Source of the DNA: Aulostomus chinensis
Lineage: Eukaryota > Chordata > Actinopteri > Syngnathiformes > Aulostomidae
Direction of reading: 5' to 3'
DNA length: 64,000 bases
Assembly: GCA_037954235.1 (NCBI GenBank)
Contig: JBBMOA010000001.1
Coordinates: forward strand, 15,343,980-15,407,979
The notes below the pieces were generated by a model that had not been told where the DNA came from, did not search any database, and saw nothing but the letters and a program-made list of their open reading frames with translations. Made by a program: the position numbers and the translations under genes. This document shows positions 1 through 10,208 of the stretch, piece by piece (the first letter of the stretch is position 1; each line of letters opens with the position of its first letter).

Positions 1-969
1 TTGAGGTTCGTAGCAACTCTTACTACATGACTGTCAGCATTACTTTGAGGTAGTTCGAAACACTTACTACATTACTGTTAGCATCATTTTGAGTTTATTA
101 ACAATTCTTATGACATCTGTAGCATCATTTTAACGTTAGTTTCAACTCTTCCTACATTACCGTCAGCATCATTTTTAGTTTTTTAGCATCTCTTACTACA
201 TCACTGTAGCATCATTTTGAGTTCATTAGCAACTCTTCCGACATCACTGTCGCATTATTTTGAGTTTAGTAGCAACTCTTACTACATGACTGTTAGCATC
301 ATTTTGAGGGAGTTCGAAACACTTACTACATTATTGTAAGTATCACTGAGTTTATTAGCAACTATCACTACATTACTGTTAGCATCATTTTGAGTTCATT
401 AGCAATTCTTCTGAAATCACTGTTGCATTATTTTGATGTTATTAGCAACTCTTAATACATTACTGTCTGCATCATTTTTAGGTTACTCAAAACTCTAACC
501 ACATGACTGTCAGCATCACTTTGAGGTTATTCGAAACTTTCACTACATTACTGTGAGCATCATTTTGAATTCATTAGCAGCTCTTACTAGATTACCGTCG
601 CATCATTTTGAGATCATGAGGAATTCTTCCGACATCACAGTCGCATTATTTTGTGGTTTTTAGCAACTCTTACTACATGACTGTCAGCATCATTTTGAGG
701 GAGTTCGAAACACTTACTACATTACTGTTAGCATCACTGAGTTTATTAGCAACTATCACTACATTACTGTTAGCATCGTTTTGAGTTTATTAGCAATTCT
801 TACGACATCACTGTCGCATCATTTTGAGATCATTAGCAATTCTTCTGAAATCACTGTCGCATTACTTTGAGGTTAATCGAAACTCTAACCACATGACTGT
901 CAGCATCACTTAGTTTATTAGCAACTATGACTACATTACTGTTAGCATCATTTTGAGTTCATTAGCAAT
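1..969 (+). repeat. Satellite block 1, forward orientation
   Basis: This is a tandem array of about 22 monomers of 42-44 bp. Each monomer carries the landmarks CATCATTTTGAG (or CATCACTTTGAG), then AGCAAC or TTCGAAAC near the middle, then ACATNACTGT near the end. The reading direction matches block 3 and is opposite to block 2. The block starts before the window and stops at the AGCAAT at 964-969, where unrelated sequence begins. The monomers are visibly diverged from each other. I see no coding potential. Confidence 0.95.
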
Positions 970-2525
970 GTGGGGCTTTGATTGGGAATTGTAAGAAAAA
1001 TCACTGAATGAACAACACAAACACAGACTGTGTCTGAAATTCCACACCTGCACCTGACTCAGAATGAAAAACCAGTGTGGACTCAATTGTATCCACTGTC
1101 AATCCTGATTCTGGAGAAGTTTCTTTATGTGTTTTGATGGACGCGAGCCAAGCAGAAAATTTCCCACAATGCAATAGGGCGGCGTTTGGTCAGTGTTGAG
1201 CAGGCGTCAGTCTGACAATGATGTCATATTATTGTGTCATCACCTGACCAGACCCAAAAGTAGGCTCAGGTATCAGTTTCTTCTCAATGCTAATGTCTGC
1301 TAGCTTAGTCTGCTACTTTGATGGCTCTGCCTGCTCAAAGGTCCAGACCCCTGGATGTGGTGGTTCCTACCTGAACGTAGATTCTGTCAGCTCATGTTGT
1401 TAAATCAACTCACCAGGAACACCAGTAGATTTCAATGGACTGACAATGAGTCTCATTGAATGGGTGTCTCGTCCAACGAGAAACAATCAGTCTCAGGTTG
1501 AAGCTCATCAATGAGGTCTTGTGGATCAGTGGCTTGCATGAATGAATGAGTTGGAAGACTTCTTGGAAATTAAAGAGGATTTAATACAATTAAGAAAACC
1601 CTTAAGACAGAGTGATAATTCCAGCAGAGTAATTAAGGCCCATATTGAGTAGCAGGTATGAATTAGCCTGGATTTATCTGAGCTTCAAGTAGACGGCTAA
1701 GAGGCAGGTGGAAAGGTGTGTAGGATGAACGATAGTGACCTCCAACCAAATGAAGAGGACTGAGTGGAGGCTGACCAGCTCTACGGAGTCAGGCGGAGTT
1801 TGGCAGCGAGACAGGAGTCCAGGCCTGAATCGGTGAAAACCAACGTAACCGGCTCACGTTCTCAGCTGGATTCTCCCATCGATGTACGACGCCTCTCCAA
1901 CGAACTGGTGGGAGGACGGCCTCCAAAGCCTCCACCTCGTCGACCGTGGCTCCCGCTGAGATTCGCTCGATGAAGAAGGGAAGCGCGTTGATGGGCTACC
2001 CTCTGGTCTCAGGCTGCTGGCTGCCTGGACAAAGCTGCTCTTCTCCGACACAAAGGTGGCTTCTCTCTCTTCAAGGCTCACAGGAGGTCAAGAGTGTAGC
2101 GACCGTGAGCCGAGATCGATGATGAATTACAAAAATAGAAAATCAAAAAATAAATTAGAGGAATAGAAAAGAAAAGGGGGAGGAGCCGGACCAGCTGCTC
2201 TAGGAGCTCACACACAAAGGGCAGAAACAAGAAGCACTGAAGAGAGCGCCAGCAGTGGATGGTGCCACCACTGTTACAGTAAACTGGTCCGCCTCAGAGC
2301 AGTGACCTTTGACCTGTGAGGGGTTGTTGGCCAATCAGCACACTTTGCTGTCTTCAGTCCTTCTCAGATATCAACAAATGAAGCTGGTTGAACAGACAGC
2401 AATCATCATCACTCAGAGACATCACCTGGAGAGGAAGACTGCTCCGAGTTCTGACAATGACAGTGAAGAGGCAAGGAGAGCTGGACAACCACAGACAGTG
2501 AAACATTCGGAACATCATGTTGATA

Positions 2526-2528
<3 letters not shown>
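970..2528. other. Unidentified single-copy-like sequence
   Basis: This is ordinary mixed-composition sequence between satellite block 1 and a (GT)n tract. I recognise no gene family. The longest open frame (1764-1973, plus, 69 codons) ends in a proline- and arginine-rich stretch (PPKPPPRRP), and an overlapping minus frame (1854-2081) is serine-rich. Neither has a recognised domain, and a short exon cannot be excluded. The part near 1560-1680 is A-rich. No promoter or repeat boundary is clear. Confidence 0.4.

Positions 2529-2594
<66 letters not shown>
2529..2594. repeat. (GT)33 microsatellite
   Basis: This is an uninterrupted GT dinucleotide run of 66 bp. On the plus strand it reads through as an artificial Val-Cys repeat, so the 118-codon open frame at 2309-2665 is not evidence of a gene. 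Long GT runs can form left-handed DNA and are length-polymorphic. Confidence 0.98.
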
Positions 2595-2595
<1 letters not shown>

Positions 2596-2596
<1 letters not shown>

Positions 2597-2646
2597 CAGA
2601 ATCGGAATCAGAATCTTTTATTTTCGTTGTACGGGGGGGGGGGGGG
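2596..2646. repeat. Retroelement-tail-like motif followed by poly-G
   Basis: The sequence TCAGAATCGGAATCAGAATC followed by TTTTATT resembles the short GAATC-repeat tails found at ends of fish non-LTR elements. It runs into a 14-base G homopolymer at 2633-2646. No longer element body is recognised on either side, so this is at best a terminal fragment. The resemblance is from memory of fish repeats and is uncertain. Confidence 0.35.
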
Positions 2647-2843
2647 TTACAGTGACAATAGTTAGATAGAGCGCTCTTCCAGAGCCACTGTGCACCACAG
2701 AATGCAGATACAAAGAAAAGATAGAAAAGATAAAAGCAAGATAAAAGACACTGTCAGAACAGAAAGATCCATAAACCCACCAACCAGAGGTGTGTCTGGT
2801 ACAGATGTGGAATTATTGGCTCACACAATGTTGAGGACACTGG

Positions 2844-2926
2844 AAGAAGACAAACAAAAAAGGCTGGTGTGATCCAGACCTTCATCAAAAATGGTCCTGG
2901 AGAACTGTTCAATGTGTCAGGACTTC
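2844..2926. repeat. 83-bp duplicated segment, copy 1
   Basis: This segment begins AAGAAGACAAAC and ends CAGGACTTC. It recurs at 3701-3783 with about three mismatches, offset 857 bp. Its right end abuts a reverse-oriented SINE tail. I do not recognise its origin. Confidence 0.85.
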
Positions 2927-3062
2927 TGTCCATTGTCTTCTGCTTATCCTGTTCAGGGTCATGAGGGGGTGGAGCCTATCCCAGCAGCTCTTGGGCGACA
3001 GGCCGTGTTCACCCTGGACAGGTCACCAGTCCATCACAGGGCCAACACATCCACAGACAACA
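2927..3062 (-). mobile_element. SINE 3'-tail fragment, minus strand
   Basis: Read on the minus strand, this contains the landmarks GGCCCTGTGATGGACTGG, TGACCTGTCCAGGGTGAA, TGGGATAGGCTCCACC and GGATAAGCAGAAGA. The same landmarks form the 3' part of the complete SINE at 62807-63182. The tRNA-like head and middle are absent here, so it is a truncated copy. It is separated by about 620 bp from a lone SINE-head motif at 3683-3700. Confidence 0.8.
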
Positions 3063-3682
3063 AAGCCAGACTCAGGAGGATCTCTCCACCCTACAGACTG
3101 TAAAGGAACCATCAAAGATGGCAGTTGGAGTTCTGTGGATCTGTGCTGGATTCCTCGTCCTCACGGACCAGAAGTCTGTCTGAAATACTGCACTGATTGA
3201 TGATCTTTTCATGAATCTGGAAAAGCTTCTAAAATGAAAGGAAAACAATCCTATCTTCTTCATGTCTCAAGCCAAATCAAATCAAGAGTTCTTTTATCAT
3301 ATTTTTTTAACCGGACGTCTGCTTTGACTGGTTGGTTGTTGAAAGAGAGCAGGACAGGACAGACAGCAGAAGACAAATATAGAGAAGGAAAGACAAAAGA
3401 CAGAGAGAAAGGAGGGAGAGAATGACAAAAAGATGGGAACAAGATGAGGGTGAAAGACAAGCAGAGAGAAAGACAGAGGGACAGGGGGATGGAAGACAGA
3501 CACACAACCAACAACAGCAGCAGCAATAATAGTAAACTAGCTGCCAATGATAACGTCTCCTGGTCGCTGAAGCAATCAACTTCATAATAGGAGGATTGAA
3601 GAGCCAGGAAATAAAATATTAGCACAATACTGATGTGAATGTTCGTGCAACACTGAGAACACTGATATGTAGACGACTAGTA
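3063..3682. other. Unidentified, with a purine-rich stretch
   Basis: No gene or complete repeat is recognised. Between about 3340 and 3500 the plus strand is strongly purine-rich (GAGA, GGAA and AGACAGA runs), which gives long but meaningless open frames on the minus strand. Such homopurine tracts are common in fish intergenic DNA. Confidence 0.4.
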
Positions 3683-3700
3683 GGGGTGGCACGGTGGTGC
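3683..3700 (+). mobile_element. SINE head remnant
   Basis: AGGGGTGGCACGGTGGTGC is the start motif of the tRNA-derived SINE seen complete at 62807 (GGCTGCACGGTGGTGC there). Only about 18 bp remain before the second copy of the 83-bp duplicated segment begins. It is too short to be certain on its own, but its position beside that duplication makes it noteworthy. Confidence 0.5.
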
Positions 3701-3783
3701 AAGAAGACAAACAAAAAAGGCTGGTGTGATTCAGACATCCATCAAAAATGGTCCTGGAGAACTGTTCAATGTGTCAGGACTTC
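3701..3783. repeat. 83-bp duplicated segment, copy 2
   Basis: This is the second copy of the segment at 2844-2926, with about 80 of 83 bases identical and the same orientation. Here it directly follows a SINE-head motif, while copy 1 directly precedes a SINE tail. Confidence 0.85.
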
Positions 3784-3859
3784 AGAAGCTCCAATCCTCT
3801 CTAAGGTCCAGTGAGAGTGGAAGAGATTATAAATGAGAGAAGCAGGGCCCTCACTCAGA

Positions 3860-3932
3860 ACTGAACCAGCTCAGTTGGGAGAGCGTTAGACTGAAGATCT
3901 AAAGGTCCCTGGTCCGATCCCAGGTTTCAGCA
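3860..3932 (+). tRNA. tRNA-Phe(GAA)-like sequence, probably a pseudogene
   Basis: This 73-nt sequence aligns over its whole length with vertebrate tRNA-Phe, with the anticodon GAA in the loop ACTGAAGATCT. The anticodon stem and the variable region AGGTC match the family. The T stem pairs perfectly (CCTGG with CCAGG), and acceptor pair 3-70 is T-A. Against function: the acceptor stem has mismatches at its first and seventh pairs, position 8 is C instead of T, the T loop reads TCCGATC rather than TTCGATC (damaging the internal B box), and no run of four T follows within about 40 bp. It is most likely a decayed tRNA gene. Confidence 0.65.
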
Positions 3933-4175
3933 GAGGAGCAGCATTGACTTTACTTTCCAGTGGAGGAACTGCAGACATGAAGGAAACTAACATCTTGTCC
4001 TGTGCATTCTTATGACATTCAAGACATTTTTGGAGCCTCTTGTTGGATTTTGCCACAGAGAATCAGAGCCAATCAAAAGCATGGAGGACTTTAACATGGA
4101 GGACTGAACAAGTCAAGAAAGCATCAGTTTGACCTTCACAGGTGTTTCTGTTCCTGTCTCAATGCTGTAGAAAGA

Positions 4176-4248
4176 GCCTGAGGAGCTCAGACGGTAGAGC
4201 ATCAGACTTTTAATGTGAGGGTCCAGGGTTCAAGTCCCTGTTCAGGTG
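4176..4248 (+). tRNA. tRNA-Lys(TTT)-like sequence, possibly a pseudogene
   Basis: This 73-nt sequence matches vertebrate tRNA-Lys, with anticodon TTT in ACTTTTAAT. The B box region GGTTCAAGTCC is intact, the T stem is perfect (CAGGG with CCCTG), and the acceptor stem pairs throughout, with G-T wobbles at the ends. Defects are a G-G mismatch in the anticodon stem, G instead of T at position 8, and no nearby T-run terminator. It lies 243 bp after the Phe-like sequence on the same strand and about 400 bp before the large satellite block. It is better preserved than its neighbour, so activity is not excluded. Confidence 0.7.
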
Positions 4249-4653
4249 CTGTGGAGGTTCCAGTGTTTGACAACATGGTACTGGATGAAGTTCAGTGTTG
4301 AACAAACTGTCAACATTAAAAGTAGAAGTGTTCTTGTCTTGCCACTGTGAGACAGTCGCTAGGAAAGTGACCAACAATAATTTCATGTGGCATGCAATTA
4401 ACAAAAGACCACAAATAACACTGGTCAAGTTAATTTTATTTGTATTGCACCACATCACAAGTAAGTTCTCTCCTGACTCTTTACTAGTAGAGCAGGTCCA
4501 GCACCAAACTCCTTCAATGAACCTCCACCCAACAATTCTCCATCAGCAGCACATCCTGCAACAGTGGTGATAAAAACCTTCCTTTTAACAGACAGGAACG
4601 TCGAGCAGATCCAGGATCAGTGGGGACGAGGTTACAAACAAAGGTACCTCAAA
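4249..4653. other. Unidentified spacer, partly dispersed-repeat-like
   Basis: No gene is recognised. From about 4430 to 4640 the text (a TTTTATTTGTATTGCAC stretch, then AGCAGCACATCCTGCAACAG and CCTTTTAACAGACAGGAA) resembles a repeat commonly dispersed in fish genomes, but I cannot name its class. The 91-codon open frame at 4295-4570 has no recognisable domain. Satellite block 2 starts at about 4654. Confidence 0.35.
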
Positions 4654-6964
4654 ACCTCAAAATAATGCTACAGTGATGTCGGAAGAATTGCTCATGATCT
4701 CAAAATGATGCGACAGTAATGGAGGAAGAGTTGCTAATAACCTCAAAATAATGCTACAATGATGTTGTAAAAATTGCTAATGAACTCAAAATGATGCTAA
4801 CAATAATGGAGTGATAGTTGCTCATGATCTCAAAGTGATGCTGACAGAAATGTAGTAAGAATTGCTAATGAACTCAAAATGATGCTAACAGTAATGTAGG
4901 AAGAGTTGAAACTCACCTCAAAATGATGCGACAGTGATGTAGTAAGAATTGCTAATGATCTCAAACTGATGCGACAGTGATGTCGTAAGAATTGCAAATG
5001 AACTCAAAATGATGCTAACAGTAATGTAGTGATAGTGACTATAAACTCAGTGATGTTTACAGAAATGTAGTAAATGTTTCGAACAACCTCAAAGTGATGC
5101 TGACAGTCGTGTAGTAAGAGTTGCTACTTACCACAAAATAATACTACAGTGATGTCGGAAGAATTGCTAAAGATCTCAAAATGATGCGACAGTGATGGAG
5201 TGAACGTTTCGAAGAACCTCAAAGTCATGCTGACAGTCATGTACTAAGAGTTGCTACAAATCTAAAGATAATGCGACAGTAATGTAGTAAAAGTTGCTAC
5301 GAACCTCAAAATATTGCGACAGTGATGTCGGAAGAATTGCTAATGAACTCAAGATGATGCTAACAGTAATGGAGTGAAACTTTCGAATAACCTCAAAGTG
5401 ATGCTGACAGTCATGTAGTAAGTGTTGCTACGAACCTCAAAATAATGCGACAGTAATGAAGTAAAAGTTGCTACGAACCTCAAAATATTGCGACAGTGAT
5501 GTCGGAGGAATTGCAAATGAACTCAAGATGATGCTAACAGTAATGTAGTGATAGTTGCTAAGAAACTCAGTGATGCTTACAGTAATGTAGTAAGAGTTTC
5601 GAACAACCTCAAAGTGATGCTGACAGTCATTTAGTAAGAGTTGCTAATTAACTCAATTTAATGCTACAGTGATGTCGTGAGAATTGCTCAACAACTCAAA
5701 ATGATGCTAACAGTAATGTAGTGATAGTTGCTAATAAACTCAAAGTGATGCTGACAGTAATGTAGTAAGAGTTGCTACGAACCTTAAAATAATGCAACAG
5801 TAATGTAGTAAGAGTTGCTACGAACCTCAAAATATTGCGACAGTGATGTCGGAAGAATTGCTAATGATCTCAAAATGATGCGACAGTGATGTAGTAAGAA
5901 TTGCTAATGAACTCAAAATGATGCTAACAGTAATGGAGTGAAACTTTCGAATAACCTCAAAGTGATGCTGACAGTCATGTAGTAAGTGTTGCTACGAACC
6001 TCAAAATATTGCGACAGTAATGTAGAAAAAGTTGCTACGAACCTCAAAATATTGCGACTGATGTCGGAAGAATTGCTAATGAACTCAAAATGATGCTAAC
6101 AGTAATGGAGTGAACGTTTCGAATAACCTCAAAGTGATGCTGACAGTCATGTACTAAGAGTTGCTACGAACCTCAAAATGATGCTAACAGTAATGGAGTA
6201 AAAGTTGCTACGAACCTCAAAATATTGCGACAGTGATGTAGTAAAAGTTGCTACGAACCTCAAAATATTGCGACAGTGATGTCGGAAGAATTGCTAATGA
6301 ACTCAAAATGATGCTAACAGTAATGGAGTGAAACTTTCGAATAACCTCAAAGTGATGCTGAAAGTCATGTAGTAAGAGTTGCTACGAACCTCAAAATATT
6401 GCGACAGTAATGTAGAAAAAGTTGCTGCGAACCTCAAAATATTGCGACAGTGATGTCGGAAGAATTGCTAATGAACTCAAAATGATGCTAACAGTAATGT
6501 AGTGATACTTGCTAATCAACTCAGTGATGCTTACAGTAATGTAGTAAGTGTTTCGAATAACCTCAAAGTGATGCTGACAGTCATGTCGTAAGAGTTGCTA
6601 CGAACCTCAAAATAATGCGACAGTAATGTAGTAAAAGTTGCTACGAACCTCAAAATATTGCGACAGAAATGTAGTAAAAGTTGCTACGAACCTCAAAATA
6701 TTGTGACAGTGATGTCGGAAGAATTGCTAATGAACTCAAAATGATGCTAACAGTAATGTAGTGATAGTTGCTAATCAACTCAGTGATGCTTGAAGTAATG
6801 TAGTAAGTGTTTTGAATAACCTCAAAGTGATGGTGACAGTCATTAGGAAGAGTTGCTACGAACCTCAAAATATTGCGACAGTGATGTCGGAAGAATTGCT
6901 AATGATCTAAAAATGATGCGACAGTGATGTACTAAGAATTGCTTTTGAACTCAAAATGATGCGA

Positions 6965-9163
6965 ACAGTAATGGAGTGAAACTTTCGAATAACCTCAAAG
7001 TGATGCTGACAGTCATGTAGTAAGAGTTGCTACGAACCTCAAAATAATGCGACAGTAATGTAGTAAAAGTTGCTACGAACCTCAAAATAATGCGACAGTA
7101 ATGTAGTAAAAGTTGCTACGAACCTCAAAATAATGCGACAGTAATGTAGTAAGAGTTGCTACGAACCTCAAAATAATGCGACAGTGATGTAGTAAAAGTT
7201 GCTACGAACCTCAAAATAATGCGACAGTAATGTAGTAAAAGTTGCTTCGAACCTCAAAATATTGCGACAGTGATGTCGGAAGAATTGCTAATGAACTCAA
7301 AATGATGCTAACAGTAATGTAGTGATAGTTGCTAATCAACTCAGTGATGCTTACAGTAATGTAGTAAGTGTGTCGAATAACCTCAAAGTGATGCTGACAG
7401 TCAAGTACTAAGAGTTGCTACGAACCTCAAAATAATGTGACAGTGATGTCAGAAGAATTGCTAATGATCTCAAAATGTTGCGACAGTGATGTAGTAAGAA
7501 TTGCTAATGAACTCAAAATGATGCTAACAGTAATGCAGTGAAACTTTCAAATAACCTCAAAGTGATGCTTACAGTCATGTAGTAAGTGTTGCTGCGAACC
7601 TCAAAATAATGCGACAGTCATGTAGTAAGAGTTGCTACGAACCTCAAAATAATGCGAAAGTAATGTAGTAAAAGTTGCTACGAACCTCAAAATATTGCGA
7701 CAGTGATGTCGGATGAATTGCTAATGAACTCAAGATGATGCTAACAGTAATGTAGTGGTAGTTGCTAATCAAGTAAGTGATGCTGACAGTAATGTAGTAA
7801 GAGTTACTACGAACCTCAAAATAATGCCACAGTAATGTAGTAAAAGTTGCTACGAACCTCAAAATATTGCGATAGTGATGTTGGAAGAATTGCTAATGAA
7901 CTCAAAATGATGCTAACAGTAATGTAGTGATAGTTGCTAATCAACTCAGTGATGCTTACAGTAATGTAGTAAGTGTGTCGAATAACCTCAAAGTGATGCT
8001 GACAGTCATGTACTAAGAGCTGCTACGAACCTCAAAATAATGTGACAGTGATGTCAGAAGAATTGCTAATGATCTCAAAATGTTGCGATAGTGATGTAGT
8101 AAGAATTGCTGATGAACTCAAAATGATGCTAACAGTAATGCAGTGAAACTTTCAAATAACCTCAAAGTGATGCTTGCAGTCATGTAGTAAGTGTTGCTAC
8201 GAACCTCAAAATAATGCGACAGTAATGTAGTAAAAGTTGCTACGAACCTCAAAATATTGCGACAGTGATGTCGGAAGAATTGCTAATGAACTCAAAATGA
8301 TGCTAACAGTAATGTAGTGATAGTTGCTAAGAAACTCAGTCATGCTTACAGTAATGTAGTAAGTGTTTTGAATAACCTCAAAGTGATGCTGAAGTCATGT
8401 AGTAAGTGTTGCTACGAACCTCAAAATAATGCGACAGTAATGTAGTAAAAGTTGCTACGGACCTCTAAATATTGCGACAGTGATGTCGGAAGAATTGCTG
8501 ATGAACTCAAGATGATGCTAACAGTAATGTAGTGGTAGTTGCTAATCAAGTCAGTGATGCTTACAGTAATGTAGTAAGTGTTTCGAACAACCTCAAAGTT
8601 ATGCTAGCAGTAATGTAGTAAGAGTTGCTACGAACCTCAAAATAATGCGACAGTGATGTCGGAAGAATTGCTAAAGATCTCAAAATGATGCAACAGTGAT
8701 GTCAGAAGAATTGGTAATGATCTCAAAATGATGCTAACAGTAATGGAGTGAACGTTTCGAATAACCTGAAAGTGATGCTGACAGTCATGTACTAAGAGTT
8801 GCTACGAATCTCAAAATAATGCGACAGTAATGTAGTAAAAGTTGCTACAACCTCAAAATATTGCGACAGTGATGTCCGAAGAATTGCTAATGAACTCAAG
8901 ATGATGCTAAATGTAATGGAGTGAAACTTTCGAATAACCTCAAAGTGATGCTTACAGTAATGTAGTGATAGTTGCTAATAAACTCAAATTGATGGTGACA
9001 GTAATGTAGTAAGAGTTGCTAGGAACCTTAAAATAATGCAACAATAATGTAGTAAGAGTTGCTACGAACCTCAAAACAATGTGAAAGTGATGTCGGAAGA
9101 ATTGCAAATGATGTCAAAATGATGCGACAGTGATGTAGTAAGAATTGCTAATGAACTCAAAAT
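6965..9163 (-). repeat. Satellite super-block A, copy 1
   Basis: The order of monomer variants here is repeated at about 10209-12838. Matching private variants include runs of AAAGTTGCTACGAACC units near 7020-7250, a monomer with GATGTTGGAAG, and one with CTACGGACCTCTAAA. The offset grows from 3244 to 3416 to 3548 bp, so copy 2 gained, or copy 1 lost, groups of about four and three monomers. Confidence 0.75.
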
Positions 9164-10208
9164 GAGGATAACAGTAATGTAGTGATAGTTGCTAATCAAC
9201 TCAGTGATGCTTAAAGTCATGTAGTAAGAGTTGCTAATGAACTCAGTTCAATGCGACAGTGATTTCGTGAGAATTGCTCAACAACTCAAAATGATGCTAA
9301 CAGTAATGTAGTGATAGTTGCTAATAAACTCAAAGTGATGCTGACAGTAATGTAGTAAGAGTTGCTACGAACCTTAAAATAATGCAACAATAATGTAGTA
9401 AGAGTTGCTACAGACCTCAAAATAATGTGACAGTGATGTCGGAAGAATTGCTAATGATGTCAAAATGATGCGACAGTGATGTAGTAAAAGTTGCTACGAA
9501 CCTCGAAATATTGCGACATTGATGTCGGAAGAATTGCTAATGAACTCAAGATGATGCGACAGTGATGTAATAAGAAGTGCTAATGAACTCAAAATGATGC
9601 TAACAGTAATGGAGTGAAACTTTCGAATAACCTCAAAGTGATGCTGACAGTCATGTAGTAAGAGTTGCGACGAACCTCAAAATAATGTGACAGTAATGTA
9701 GTAAAAGTTTCTACGAACCTCAAAATAATGCAACAATAATGTAGTAAGAGTTGCTAATGAACTCAATTCAATGCTACAGTGATGTCGTGAGAATTGCTCA
9801 TAAACTCAAAATGATGCTAACAGTAATGTCGTGATAGTTGCTAATAAACTCAAAGTGATGCTGACAGTAATGTAGTAAGAGTTGCGAGGAACCTTAAAAT
9901 AATGCAACAATAATGTAGTAAGAGTTGCTACGAACCTCAAAATAATGTGAGTGATGTCGGAAGAATTGCTAATGATGTCGAAATGATGCGACAGTGATGT
10001 AGTAAAAGTTGCTACGAACCTCAAAATATTGCGACAGTGATGTCGGAAGAATTGCTAATGAACTCAAGATGATGCTAACAGTAATGGAGTGAAACTTTCG
10101 AATAACCTCAAAGTGATGCTGACCGTCATATAGTAAGAGTTGCTACGAACCTCAAAATAATGTGACAGTGATGTCGGAAGAATTGCTAATGAACTCAAGA
10201 TGATGCAA

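Noticed and set aside
1764..1973. Proline/arginine-rich open frame in island 1
   Set aside because: It is short and has no recognised domain, and an overlapping frame of similar length exists on the other strand. It is kept only as a note.
2309..2665. 118-codon plus-strand frame with a Val-Cys repeat
   Set aside because: It is created by the (GT)33 microsatellite and the poly-G tract.
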